DNA of 54,659 nt, from contig CAZHMN010000008.1 of assembly GCA_964533705.1 (NCBI GenBank), positions 1 to 54,659 on the forward strand, in the 5' to 3' direction. The DNA is from CAZHMN01 sp964533705. GTDB lineage: Bacteria; Electryoneota; B3-LCP. This document shows positions 33,227 to 42,162 of this stretch, piece by piece; position 1 is the first letter of the stretch, and every line of letters begins with the position of its first letter. The position numbers and the translations under genes were made by a program. The notes below the pieces were generated by a model. It was not told the origin of the DNA, did no database searches, and saw nothing but the letters and a program-made list of their open reading frames with translations.

Positions 33227-34609
33227 GTGGCGGATCTTCCCGGCATTTTAAGAAAATTCCTGGCTGCTCATAAAATATCAGGCGGTACTGTGCCCCGCAT
33301 TCTGGTTGCAGTTTCAGGGGGTGCGGATTCGATGGCCCTGTTAGGGGCTGCGGAACATCTGCTGCGAACCGAGGAAATCGAGTTGTGCGCGGCTCATCTC
33401 ATCCATTCCCCGGCTTCTCATGAAGCCAGAGGGCGCGCCGAATTGGTGCGGGGCTATTGCGCAAAAATCGGCGTACACCTAATTGTCGAAGAACTTAGGG
33501 CTGAGAAGGTGAACGCAAACCTATCCCCTGAAGAGAGAATGCGCGAAGCACGTTATCGGTTCCTCGATAGGGCGGCGAAAGCGCAATCTTGCGATTATAT
33601 CTTAACGGGCCACCACGCCGATGACCAGGCCGAAACGGTGCTTCAGCGCGTGTTATCGGGAACGGGACTGCGAGGTTTGGCCGGGATTCCCGAAGAGAGA
33701 GACAACCTGCTTCGCCCCTTTCTTTCCGTTCGAAAATCAGACCTGCTTGATTATTGCGAAGAGCAGGGCATTCCATTTTCAGAGGATCCCACGAATTTCA
33801 GTTTGAGGATCCCGAGGAATTTCATCCGCCACAGATTGCTCCCTCTGATTGAAGCGAGACTTAATCCTGAAGTAAGTGAAGCTTTATGCAGGTTAAGTGA
33901 GTGGACGAAAGAAGCCAACAGAGTAATTGGTTCGACCGTGGAAGAATGCTGGGAAAAATCACTGTTAAGTTTCCAAAAAGGCAAAATTGTTATTGATATT
34001 GATTCTATTTTAGTGTATTTTACATTGATACGGAAATATACGATCCAGAAAGCAATTAATACAGCGGCAGGGCGAGATGTGCATCTCAACGCCAAAGATC
34101 TGGATCGCATCATCGAATTTGTGGATACAAGCCGTACCGGTTCCTATCTGGAATTCCCCGGCGGCGTCAGGGTAGTTCGCCACGGACGATCACTGATCAT
34201 TACGGTCTTGAAGAACCACCAGTTTCGCTGTCCCTTGGAAACGGGAAACGACCGCGTAATACCTGAAATGTCCCTCAGGGCGGTTTGGGAAAAGGCGGTC
34301 GCCAAACCTTTTCTGGTGGGGGATGAGTGGGCTGCTGATATGAACGTTGGTCCAGGTGGTACCCAGCTTACGCTTCGCTACGCGGAGGAAGGCGATCGAT
34401 TCCGTCCCCTGGGTTCACCCGGCGAAAAAAAACTCTTCCGCTTTTTGACGGATCGCAAAGTATCACGGTTTGATAAGCGATCCACCCCGGTACTCGAGCG
34501 GGAAGGTGAGATCATCTGGGTGGTCGGACACCGAATTGCAGAGTCGGTTCGCGTTCGGAACGTAACCGATCAAACCTGGAGGTTAAGTTTGTTGCAGCTG
34601 GAAGATTAA
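33227..34609 (+). CDS. tilS: tRNA(Ile)-lysidine synthase TilS
   Basis: TilS attaches lysine to C34 of the AUA-reading tRNA(Ile). The 460-residue protein has the PP-loop VAVSGGADSMAL (about residues 27-38), LTGHHADDQAETVLQRVLSGTG, split around residues 125-146, and PFLSVRKSDLLDYC, with a C-terminal TilS domain (RFRPLGSPGEKKLFRFLTD, IVVGHRIA-like IWVVGHRIAESVRV). Start is GTG at 33227, supported by AAAGGAG seven bases upstream; an ATG at 33223 is in another frame. It lies divergently just 120 bases from the MBL gene's chosen start. ftsH follows at 30 bases, the classic tilS-ftsH pair. Confidence 0.96.
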   Translation: MADLPGILRKFLAAHKISGGTVPRILVAVSGGADSMALLGAAEHLLRTEEIELCAAHLIHSPASHEARGRAELVRGYCAKIGVHLIVEELRAEKVNANLSPEERMREARYRFLDRAAKAQSCDYILTGHHADDQAETVLQRVLSGTGLRGLAGIPEERDNLLRPFLSVRKSDLLDYCEEQGIPFSEDPTNFSLRIPRNFIRHRLLPLIEARLNPEVSEALCRLSEWTKEANRVIGSTVEECWEKSLLSFQKGKIVIDIDSILVYFTLIRKYTIQKAINTAAGRDVHLNAKDLDRIIEFVDTSRTGSYLEFPGGVRVVRHGRSLIITVLKNHQFRCPLETGNDRVIPEMSLRAVWEKAVAKPFLVGDEWAADMNVGPGGTQLTLRYAEEGDRFRPLGSPGEKKLFRFLTDRKVSRFDKRSTPVLEREGEIIWVVGHRIAESVRVRNVTDQTWRLSLLQLED

Positions 34610-34638
34610 AGTATCAGAGTATTTCGACTATTACGAAA

Positions 34639-36657
34639 GTGAATAAGAATAACAACAGACAGGGCAACAAGGGACGCAGACCCAACCCTGACGATAAATT
34701 TGAATGGAAGAAGGCGGCCAGAACGGTCTCGTTCTGGATTCTGATCTTCCTCGCCTCCATCGTCATCGCCCAGGCATTTAATTTCGGTGAACGACGGGAA
34801 GTCAGCATCCCCTATACCGAGTATCGCCAGCTTCTGGAAGCTGGACAGATTATATCCGGATATATAATTGAGAACGAGTTTCACGGCGAGTATCAGGCCG
34901 ACGTTAATGATCCTTCTTCCGAAAAAGTGCGCTTTCAAACCATCCTGCCTTTTATCGAAAACTGGATGCTGGAAGAGTGGGATGAAAAAGGCGTTGATTA
35001 CGAATTCCGGGAAAAAGCCACCAATATTCTGGGCTACTTCTTCACCGCCATCTTTCCCTGGTTGATCCTGATCGGTTTGTGGATCTTTTTCATGCGCAGA
35101 CTTCAGGGCGGAGGACCAAAAGGGGTCTTTTCTTTCGGAAAGAGCCGGGCAAAGCTATTAACGGAGAACCGCCCTCAGGTTACCTTTGCTGACGTCGCTG
35201 GAGCTGATGAGGCGAAAGAAGAGCTGCAAGAGATTATCGAATTTCTCAAGGATCCCAAGAAATTCCAGAAGCTGGGCGGCAGAATACCGCGCGGAGCGCT
35301 GTTGCTGGGGCCTCCCGGTACCGGGAAAACGCTGTTAGCCAGAGCGGTCGCCGGAGAAGCCGGTGTGCCCTTCTTTTCCATGTCGGGTGCCGACTTCGTC
35401 GAGATGTTCGTCGGTGTTGGTGCGTCGCGCGTGCGCGACCTCTTCGAACAGGGGAAGAAGAACGCGCCCTGCATCATCTTCATTGACGAGATTGACGCTG
35501 TGGGCAGACACCGCGGCGCCGGTTTGGGTGGGGGGCACGATGAGCGGGAGCAGACTTTGAACCAGCTCCTCGTTGAAATGGACGGCTTCGAATCCAATGA
35601 AGGCGTCATCCTGCTTGCCGCCACCAACCGTCCCGACGTCCTGGATCCGGCCCTGATGAGGCCGGGTCGGTTCGACCGCCAGATCATCGTGGATCGGCCC
35701 GACGTGCGCGGCCGCGAAGGCATCCTCAAAGTGCATACCAAGAAAATCCCATTGGACGAGGATGTTGATCTTAAGGTTCTGGCCAAGGGAACCCCGGGGC
35801 TGGCCGGCGCTGAATTAGCCAATCTGGCCAATGAGGCTGCTTTGCTGGCAGCCAAACGTGATGCCGATCGCGTCACGATGGAAGACCTGGAATTGGCCAA
35901 GGATAAGGTCATGATGGGGGTGGAGCGCAAAAGCCTGCTGATCAGTGAAGATGAGAAGCGAACCACGGCCTATCACGAAGCAGGTCATGTGCTGGTCTCC
36001 AAGCTGGTGCCCGGCGCAGATCCGGTTCACAAGGTTACGATCATTCCCCGGGGCCGCGCCCTGGGACTGACGTCCTACCTGCCCATTGATGAGAAACACA
36101 ATTACTCCAAGGAATATCTCCAGGCTATCCTAACCCACCTTTTAGGTGGGCGAGCGGCGGAACTCATCGTTTTCGATCAACTGACCACGGGTGCGGGTAA
36201 CGATATCGAGCGCGCCACCGAGATCGCTCGTAAGATGGTCTGCGAATGGGGAATGTCAGACAGACTGGGGCCGCTTACATTCGGAAAGAAGGAGGAGGAG
36301 ATCTTTCTGGGGCGCGAGATCGCCAAGCATCGCGACTACAGCGAGCAGACCGCCATCGAAATAGATGCAGAGGTGCGCAGGATTGTGATGGAAGCCGCAG
36401 ACCGCTCTCACCGTATCCTCTCAGAGAATAAAGACAAACTTCACAGGTTGGCTGATGCCTTGCTGGAGAGGGAAATTCTCGATGGCGATGAGATTGATCG
36501 AATTATGAAAGGTGAAGAGTTTGTAGCGAATGCATCGAAGAAGGCGGCTAAATCAAAGGCGGTAAAGACAAAAGCCGCCAGGATAAAAAAGAAGAAAGCG
36601 AAGAAAGAGGATTTGTCGCCTGAAGGCGGAGAGGAGCCTTCACCGGCTACTGCTTAA
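34639..36657 (+). CDS. ftsH: ATP-dependent zinc metalloprotease FtsH
   Basis: A 672-residue membrane AAA+ protease that degrades membrane and regulatory proteins. Two transmembrane segments (about 30-46 and 135-153) flank a periplasmic domain. The AAA module has Walker A GPPGTGKT (near residue 224), Walker B CIIFIDEIDAVGRHRG and the second region of homology ATNRPDVLDPALMRPGRFDR, split across residues 330-350. The zinc motif HEAGH lies near 445. The extreme C-terminus is a lysine-rich tail (KKAAKSKAVKTKAARIKKKK) ending in an acidic stretch, unlike E. coli. Start is GTG at 34639. Confidence 0.98.
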   Translation: MNKNNNRQGNKGRRPNPDDKFEWKKAARTVSFWILIFLASIVIAQAFNFGERREVSIPYTEYRQLLEAGQIISGYIIENEFHGEYQADVNDPSSEKVRFQTILPFIENWMLEEWDEKGVDYEFREKATNILGYFFTAIFPWLILIGLWIFFMRRLQGGGPKGVFSFGKSRAKLLTENRPQVTFADVAGADEAKEELQEIIEFLKDPKKFQKLGGRIPRGALLLGPPGTGKTLLARAVAGEAGVPFFSMSGADFVEMFVGVGASRVRDLFEQGKKNAPCIIFIDEIDAVGRHRGAGLGGGHDEREQTLNQLLVEMDGFESNEGVILLAATNRPDVLDPALMRPGRFDRQIIVDRPDVRGREGILKVHTKKIPLDEDVDLKVLAKGTPGLAGAELANLANEAALLAAKRDADRVTMEDLELAKDKVMMGVERKSLLISEDEKRTTAYHEAGHVLVSKLVPGADPVHKVTIIPRGRALGLTSYLPIDEKHNYSKEYLQAILTHLLGGRAAELIVFDQLTTGAGNDIERATEIARKMVCEWGMSDRLGPLTFGKKEEEIFLGREIAKHRDYSEQTAIEIDAEVRRIVMEAADRSHRILSENKDKLHRLADALLEREILDGDEIDRIMKGEEFVANASKKAAKSKAVKTKAARIKKKKAKKEDLSPEGGEEPSPATA

Positions 36658-36669
36658 AGAAAGAGGAAT

Positions 36670-37371
36670 ATGGCAGATCAAGAGCAGTATTTGGATGACG
36701 AGGAGTTAAGGCGCCAAATTCGCGCCGAAATTGAATTGCGCGATAAAGAACGCAGCAAAGCGCGACAGCAGAGGGAGGAACGGAAAGCCGCCAACGAGAC
36801 AGCAGAGAGAAAAAGGCGCATCTACCGCGAAGAATTGCACAGGTATTATCAGAATCGCCCCGGTTATAAAAAAATCATCCGGGATGACGGCGAGCCGGAT
36901 TGGATTCCGGTTGATCAGGTAGACAAAGAGGAAGAGCTATTCGATGAGGTTCTGGAAGATCCACTTGAGGCCAGGAAAAGACAGAAAGCCATTTTCCTCA
37001 TATTCGCGCTGCTCGCAGTTGCCGTTTCCGTTTTCTTTTATCTGCTACTCCATGAAGGGAAGGGCACGATTCAAGTCTATTGCAACGTTCCTGAAGCACG
37101 CATCATCCTGGATGCCGCTCCGACGCAGTTTTATACTACGGCCAGCGGATCTGGTGGTTTCGCTGCGATTTTAAAGGAAGTGCCATCCGGAGAACATTTT
37201 ATCACGGTGGATAAGTCGGGTTATGTCGTTGATGGTGAAGCCATCCGGAAAATAGAACTCGGAGGCGGCGATAGCGAGATAATAACATTTACGCTTGTAC
37301 CGCAGAGTCAGTCTGAAACGGGTGAAACCCAGGCAAAGCCGGATGCTTCAGAAGGGATGAAGGATTTATGA
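36670..37371 (+). CDS. single-pass membrane protein with PEGA domain
   Basis: A 233-residue protein of unusual build: a strongly charged cytosolic coiled coil (residues 1-60, rich in Arg, Lys and Glu), a segment around YYQNRPGYKKIIRDDGEPDW, one transmembrane helix (about 107-127) and an extracytoplasmic PEGA domain (GTIQVYCNVPEARIILD ... VPSGEHFITVDKSGY). PEGA domains bind cell-wall or surface structures in some proteins. It lies 12 bases after ftsH and overlaps folE by ATGA, so it is embedded in a housekeeping run. Topology suggests a link between the cytosol and the envelope. Function unknown. Confidence 0.8.
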   Translation: MADQEQYLDDEELRRQIRAEIELRDKERSKARQQREERKAANETAERKRRIYREELHRYYQNRPGYKKIIRDDGEPDWIPVDQVDKEEELFDEVLEDPLEARKRQKAIFLIFALLAVAVSVFFYLLLHEGKGTIQVYCNVPEARIILDAAPTQFYTTASGSGGFAAILKEVPSGEHFITVDKSGYVVDGEAIRKIELGGGDSEIITFTLVPQSQSETGETQAKPDASEGMKDL

Positions 37372-37940
37372 GCGTTGACTGCAAGCGCGTCGCAGCGGCC
37401 GTTAGAGAACTGATCCTGGCTATCGGCGATGATCCCGACCGCGAAGGTCTGCAACGGACACCTCAGCGGGTCGCCGATATGTATGAAGAGATTTTTTCAG
37501 GGGTGGGACAGGAAGTTGAGCCGGAGATCGCCGTTTACACAACGAAGAACCAGGATGAGATGATTCTACTCAGGGACATTCCTTTTCATTCGATGTGCGA
37601 GCATCACCTCCTGCCGTTTTTCGGCACAGTATCCATCGCCTATATACCCAACAATAATCGAATCACCGGTTTTTCTTCGCTCGCTCGGGTTGTAGAACGC
37701 ATGGCCCGCCGGCCGCAACTCCAGGAACGGATGACCACGGAGATCGCCGAAAAACTGATGAAGGTGCTCGAGCCCTTAGGGGTCTTCGTTATCATTCGAG
37801 CCCAGCACCTGTGCATGACTATGCGAGGCGTCAAGAAAGCTGGTGCCTGGACGGTTACGTCCAGTATGCGCGGGATTATGCGCAAACAGGCCACGCGTCT
37901 GGAAGCCCTTTCATTGATGGGCGAAAAAGGGTCATTGTGA
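37368..37940 (+). CDS. folE: GTP cyclohydrolase I FolE
   Basis: FolE converts GTP to 7,8-dihydroneopterin triphosphate, the first step of folate synthesis. The 190-residue length is normal. Zinc and catalytic motifs are seen: MCEHHLLPFFG (Cys and His ligands), ITGFSSLARVVE, and RAQHLCMTMRGVKK (third zinc Cys). Start ATG at 37368 overlaps the previous stop (ATGA), and a terminator hairpin follows at 37994. folP lies two genes downstream, so folate genes cluster here, although folB and folK are not visible. Confidence 0.97.
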   Translation: MSVDCKRVAAAVRELILAIGDDPDREGLQRTPQRVADMYEEIFSGVGQEVEPEIAVYTTKNQDEMILLRDIPFHSMCEHHLLPFFGTVSIAYIPNNNRITGFSSLARVVERMARRPQLQERMTTEIAEKLMKVLEPLGVFVIIRAQHLCMTMRGVKKAGAWTVTSSMRGIMRKQATRLEALSLMGEKGSL

Positions 37941-37993
37941 AACTTGTCCAGCGGATGAGATAAGTGGCAGTGGCAACGGATTTCTACCATATC

Positions 37994-38026
37994 GAGGTGA
38001 GCGAATTCCGGTCGCCTCTTTTGTTT
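37994..38026 (+). terminator. terminator after folE
   Basis: GAGGTGA (37994-38000) pairs with TCGCCTC (38012-38018), with one G-U pair, followed by TTTTGTTTT. It ends only 16 bases before the next ATG, so downstream genes either depend on read-through or on a promoter overlapping it. Confidence 0.65.
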
Positions 38027-38041
38027 TAAACTGGAGCTTTT

Positions 38042-39550
38042 ATGTCCTCGATCTGGCATTTCCTCAGCGGCGAGGTGCCCGGCGGTTTCATGGCGCTGAT
38101 TGTTTTGCTCATCGCGCTTTATTTAGTCCTCGAATACGTCTATCGCAGCGGTCAGCTCATGCCCCGGGCGACTTACCGGCGTGTCAGGTGGATCGGCACC
38201 TTCGTCATTATTGTGGGGTATGCCCTGATCTGGATTCAGTCTCCTCCCAAAACGGAACCTCTGCGTATTGCGGTTATCAGCGCAGGAAAAGCAGATCAGA
38301 GTGACTGGCGTTCAGGGGCGATTGCCGATCTGACGGGGCGACGGCTTGAGAAAACGTTGGGGAAAGCCATAGTAAATCCCTGGAACGGGGCGGTTGATGA
38401 ATACGCTCAACCGAGCGCGGAAATTCTACAGCGGGCGAAGTACCACGTCTATCAGGTAAGATTCGAGGAACGGCAGGAGAACAAGCCAGCTGAATTGCAG
38501 GTTGCCAAATCTGGTAATGTCGGACACACTTTCACTATCGCAAAAACGGAGCTGGGCATCATTTCCGAAGAAGTGAGCAAATGGATTTTGGCTGACCTCG
38601 GCAAAAATGCTGAACCGGCTAAGCCTTTTCATTCAACCTTTCAATCGGGCGTAATAGATGCTTATTATCAGGGGCTGCATTATTTTAAAGTCGAACAAAT
38701 AGATTCGGCCAGGATCCGATTTAATGACGCTCTAACGGTTGACTCGACGTTCACCCCGGCAGAGATCGGTCTGGCTTTATGCCTCGAGCGCGCAGGTGAT
38801 CCAAAGCGAGCCGCTATCGAATTACTATCGGCAGTCAAGGCGGATACCGGGTCACTGGAAGCGATGCTGTCTTTGGGGGAGTTTCATCTCCGGCATATGG
38901 AATGGGATCTCGCAGAACCGCCGCTCAAAGTCGTTTTAACCAGAGATCCTCTGGCGGTACGGACTTATCTGGGGTTGGCCAGCCTTCATTCGGAACGTCT
39001 CCTCGATCTACGGCTGAATACTCCTGATGCTCTTCTGGAGGAAGCGATTCGCCTTGACCCGGCGTTCGAGCCGGCTCGGGTGGCGCTGGCCAGCCGCTTG
39101 ATCAATATCGGGTTGGCACAAAAAGCGCGACCCATCCTCAGGGAGGGGCTAAAGATCAATCCCGAATCGGTGAATTTATTGCTTAAAATAGGTGCTGTTG
39201 AATTGTACAGCGGCAACACAGGTGACGCCCGGGAGGCGTATCAGAAGATCATTGAACTCGATCCAGGAAATGCCATAGCGGCGTTCAATCTCGGCGTTGT
39301 GGCCTACCGAACCAAGCAGTACGAGGAGGCGCTTCAGCATTTTGCCAATTCCCTCGAATGGGGCGGGAGCATAGATAGCTACTATTACCTCGGTTTGATC
39401 TACCGGACCCGCGGCGACAGCGCACGGGCGGGAGTTAATTTTAAAAAACGCTGGGAGCTGCGCAAGAGCGAGGACGACGTTTTCGCTTTGAAAGCGAAAG
39501 AATACGCTCGAGCCATCGGTTTGAGAATAGAAGAGCAAGTTGATCGTTAA
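38042..39550 (+). CDS. membrane-anchored TPR-repeat protein
   Basis: A 502-residue protein with two N-terminal transmembrane helices (about 16-35 and 47-64), a small alpha/beta domain (LRIAVISAGKADQSDWRSG..., residues 73-190) and at least six tetratricopeptide repeats up to the C-terminus, such as PAEIGLALCLERAGDPKRAA and AIAAFNLGVVAYRTKQYEEAL. The alpha/beta part resembles the TolB-N-like or CsgG-like domains that precede TPRs in other proteins. TPRs imply protein-protein contacts. It overlaps folP by 11 bases. Function unknown. Confidence 0.82.
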   Translation: MSSIWHFLSGEVPGGFMALIVLLIALYLVLEYVYRSGQLMPRATYRRVRWIGTFVIIVGYALIWIQSPPKTEPLRIAVISAGKADQSDWRSGAIADLTGRRLEKTLGKAIVNPWNGAVDEYAQPSAEILQRAKYHVYQVRFEERQENKPAELQVAKSGNVGHTFTIAKTELGIISEEVSKWILADLGKNAEPAKPFHSTFQSGVIDAYYQGLHYFKVEQIDSARIRFNDALTVDSTFTPAEIGLALCLERAGDPKRAAIELLSAVKADTGSLEAMLSLGEFHLRHMEWDLAEPPLKVVLTRDPLAVRTYLGLASLHSERLLDLRLNTPDALLEEAIRLDPAFEPARVALASRLINIGLAQKARPILREGLKINPESVNLLLKIGAVELYSGNTGDAREAYQKIIELDPGNAIAAFNLGVVAYRTKQYEEALQHFANSLEWGGSIDSYYYLGLIYRTRGDSARAGVNFKKRWELRKSEDDVFALKAKEYARAIGLRIEEQVDR

Positions 39551-40775
39551 ATTGAGAAGATCCGTAAACATTCGAGGGATTTTTCCCAGGAGTGGTGCTG
39601 ATCTGAAGGCTGAGCTGGACGCTTTGGGCTGTTCACCTGATGAAGTTCGAGCCATCTCGGCTGTTGTTCCGTTATTCCTGAAAATAGATGCGCTATCTGT
39701 TAAGGAAGCAAAAAATCTCTCGCGAATTGCCCACTCGATTGGTGACGGCTGCACAGCATACATCGGCGGCGCAGACAAAAAGAAAAGTTCTTCAAGTGCT
39801 ATCGTCTTATTGAGGAAGGATCAAATAAATGCATTCTGTGGACAGCTAAGGTCGAAAGAATCTAATTTGCAGGCTTTGGCAGACCGAATCGAGGCCTTAA
39901 GCGCTCAAGATCTGCCTACAGGTAGATCCTTTGCGGTGAGGAACCGGACTTATTTCCGCACGGTTCGGCCTTTTATTATGGGAATCTTAAACGTCACGCC
40001 GGATTCCTTTTCGGACGGAGGGCGCTATTTTGACTCTGGTAGAGCTTTTGAGCGGGGGATTGAAATGGCGCAGCAGGGAGCCGATTTCATTGACGTGGGG
40101 GGCGAATCTTCCCGTCCGGGTGCGGAACCGGTATCCGAAGATGAAGAAGTCAGCCGGGTGATTCCGCTGATTAAGCGCTTAGCGGCTGAATTGGAAATCC
40201 CTATTTCTATTGATACGACCAAGGCGGCGGTAGCGAAGAAGGCCCTGGAAGCCGGTGCGCAGATCGTTAACGACATCTCTGCGCTACGCTGGGATGCTGA
40301 CATGGCTAAGGTCGTCGCCGATAGCGGCGCGACGCTGGTTCTGATGCACATGAAGGGAGACCCCCGCTCCATGCAGAAGAGCCCTTATTACGATGACCTG
40401 ATGAGTGAAGTCCACGGTTTCCTCAAGGATCGTGTCAGGGCGGCGTTGGAAACCGGCATCCCGAAAGAGCGGATTCTGGTTGATCCCGGCATCGGTTTCG
40501 GTAAACGCCTGGGGGATAACTTCGAGCTCCTGGGTCGCCTGCAGGAATTCCGTGATCTGGGCGCGGTGGCAATCGGGCCTTCGCGAAAGAGTTTTATCGG
40601 TTATATTTTGAATCTTCCCGTCGAAGAGCGTGAATGGGGGACGGCGGGCGCTGTGGCGGTGGCCGCGTATCACGGAGCGGACGTCATACGCGTGCATGAT
40701 GTGGAGAAAATGCTTCAAGTCGCACGAATTGCCTATCAATGTCGGTTGGGCACAGCAAGAGAAAGTCGTTCTTGA
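39540..40775 (+). CDS. folP: dihydropteroate synthase FolP with N-terminal extension
   Basis: The core domain (about residues 144-400) joins para-aminobenzoate with the pterin diphosphate. Motifs include FIMGILNVTPDSFSDGG, DVGGESSRPGA, SIDTTKAAVA, NDISAL, MHMKGDPRSMQ and the C-terminal IGPSRKSFIG plus RVHDV. Typical FolP is about 270-290 residues; here about 140 extra residues precede it, beginning near VNIRGIFPRSGADLKAELDAL and containing a helix (NLSRIAHSIGDG). Such extensions occur in FolP of several phyla. Start is the TTG at 39540, overlapping the TPR gene; a TTG four codons later is equally possible. Confidence 0.95.
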   Translation: MIVKLRRSVNIRGIFPRSGADLKAELDALGCSPDEVRAISAVVPLFLKIDALSVKEAKNLSRIAHSIGDGCTAYIGGADKKKSSSSAIVLLRKDQINAFCGQLRSKESNLQALADRIEALSAQDLPTGRSFAVRNRTYFRTVRPFIMGILNVTPDSFSDGGRYFDSGRAFERGIEMAQQGADFIDVGGESSRPGAEPVSEDEEVSRVIPLIKRLAAELEIPISIDTTKAAVAKKALEAGAQIVNDISALRWDADMAKVVADSGATLVLMHMKGDPRSMQKSPYYDDLMSEVHGFLKDRVRAALETGIPKERILVDPGIGFGKRLGDNFELLGRLQEFRDLGAVAIGPSRKSFIGYILNLPVEEREWGTAGAVAVAAYHGADVIRVHDVEKMLQVARIAYQCRLGTARESRS

Positions 40776-41236
40776 GTTTGCGGCAGAGGGAACCGATTCC
40801 GAAACTGCGCATTCGGCCCTTAGAGCCTGAGGATGCGCGTGAACTATCCTATTTGGAACTGGAGATTTTTCCCTCGCCCTGGAGTGAAAACAGCCTGCGA
40901 TCCTGCCTGGAGTTGTCCGATGTAGAGGGTGAGGCTGCAATCCTCAATAATAGCATAGTCGGTTATATGTTCGTGCAATATGCCGGCGTAGAAGCGCATA
41001 TTCTCAATTTGGGCGTAAGGGAGAAATTCAGAGGAAGGGGCATCGGAAAGCGGCTGTTGGAGCGGTTTCTGGATAGAGCCGAAAAGCGGGGAACGCTGGT
41101 CTGCTTTCTTGAAGTCAGATTAGGGAATCGAATCGCGCAGAAGCTCTATTTCGATCACGGTTTCGCTCCCTTGACCATCAGGAAAAAATATTACCCCAAC
41201 GGAGAAGACGCTCTGATTTTGGTGCGACATTTTTGA
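40739..41236 (+). CDS. rimI: ribosomal protein S18-alanine N-acetyltransferase RimI-like
   Basis: A 165-residue GNAT acetyltransferase. The acetyl-CoA loop is VREKFRGRGIGKRLLERFLD, the core strand LEVRLGNRIAQKLYFDHGF is the RimI-type segment, and the C-terminus RKKYYPNGEDALILV matches the R-x-x-YY-x-GEDA-x-x-M pattern typical of RimI. The gene overlaps folP by 37 bases in another frame; the first 20 residues are not conserved in appearance, and a start downstream cannot be excluded. RimI acetylates the N-terminus of S18, although other targets are possible for homologues. Confidence 0.88.
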   Translation: MSVGHSKRKSFLSLRQREPIPKLRIRPLEPEDARELSYLELEIFPSPWSENSLRSCLELSDVEGEAAILNNSIVGYMFVQYAGVEAHILNLGVREKFRGRGIGKRLLERFLDRAEKRGTLVCFLEVRLGNRIAQKLYFDHGFAPLTIRKKYYPNGEDALILVRHF

Positions 41237-41272
41237 TTTTAGGGATATATGTCTTACTAAGTTTAGCTAAAT

Positions 41273-42112
41273 ATGGCGTGGTTTCAGAAGGCGAAGAAGG
41301 GCTTAAGCCCCAAAGAAAAAGCGCAATTGCCGGACGGCTTGTGGGTCAAATGCGAAAACTGTGGCGAGATCATCTTTCGCAGGGAATTGCAGAAGAATTT
41401 TTCCGTCTGCCAAAAGTGCCGATATCATTTCAGGATTAACAGTCGGGAATACATCGAGATATTAATTGATCCGGGTTCTTTCCGCGAATTCAACACCGAT
41501 TTGATTTCCGCCGATCCGCTGAAGTTCAAGGATACGAAGCGCTATCCGGACAGAATTCAGAAGGCCGTGAAAGAAACCGGGATCAACGAGGCGGTGCGCA
41601 CCGGCGTGGGCCAGATTGATGGTCGTAAAATCATCCTCGGAGTTATGGATTTCGAATTCTTCGGCGGCAGCGTCGGTTCTGTGGTAGGGGAGAAGATCAC
41701 GCAGGCGGCTCTGCGCGCCAGGGAGGGCGGTTACCCCTTGGTATTGCTCTGTGCATCGGGCGGCATGCGCATGCAGGAGGGGATGTTCAGCCTCATGCAG
41801 ATGGCGAAAACCAGCTGTGCATTGGCGGAGTTTTCCAATGAGAAATTACCGTTTATCAGCATTTTAACGCACCCCACGACGGGCGGGACGACCGCCAGTT
41901 TCGCCATGCAGGGTGACGTCATCATTTCCGAGCCGGGCGCCCTGATCGGTTTCGCCGGGCCGCGGGTCATTAAGCAGACCATCGGTCAGGATCTACCCCC
42001 CGGCTTTCAGCGAGCCGAATTTCTACTGCAACACGGCTTTATTGATATGATCGTAGATCGCAGTCGCCTGAAACAGACGCTCAGCACTATCTTGATGCAT
42101 TTGAGCGTCTAA
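41273..42112 (+). CDS. accD: acetyl-CoA carboxylase carboxyltransferase subunit beta AccD
   Basis: AccD with AccA transfers carboxyl from biotin to acetyl-CoA in fatty-acid synthesis. The 279-residue protein starts MAWFQKAKKGL and carries the zinc ribbon CENC and CQKC separated by 15 residues, then the crotonase-fold motifs DFEFFGGSVGSVVGEKI, CASGGMRMQEGMFSL, HPTTGGTTASFAMQGD and EPGALIGFAGPRVI. Length and N-terminus are standard. accA is not in the window. surE follows at 50 bases. Confidence 0.97.
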   Translation: MAWFQKAKKGLSPKEKAQLPDGLWVKCENCGEIIFRRELQKNFSVCQKCRYHFRINSREYIEILIDPGSFREFNTDLISADPLKFKDTKRYPDRIQKAVKETGINEAVRTGVGQIDGRKIILGVMDFEFFGGSVGSVVGEKITQAALRAREGGYPLVLLCASGGMRMQEGMFSLMQMAKTSCALAEFSNEKLPFISILTHPTTGGTTASFAMQGDVIISEPGALIGFAGPRVIKQTIGQDLPPGFQRAEFLLQHGFIDMIVDRSRLKQTLSTILMHLSV

Positions 42113-42162
42113 ATGCAGAAAGACGCACAGGAAAAATCTGTTTTTTGTTGACTTGAGACGAG

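Noticed and set aside
35175..35966. Long open frame on the minus strand inside ftsH
   Set aside because: It is Ser/Arg/Pro-rich with no motif, lies wholly opposite a perfectly conserved AAA+ coding region and has no promoter or ribosome binding site. It is an antisense shadow of ftsH codon use.
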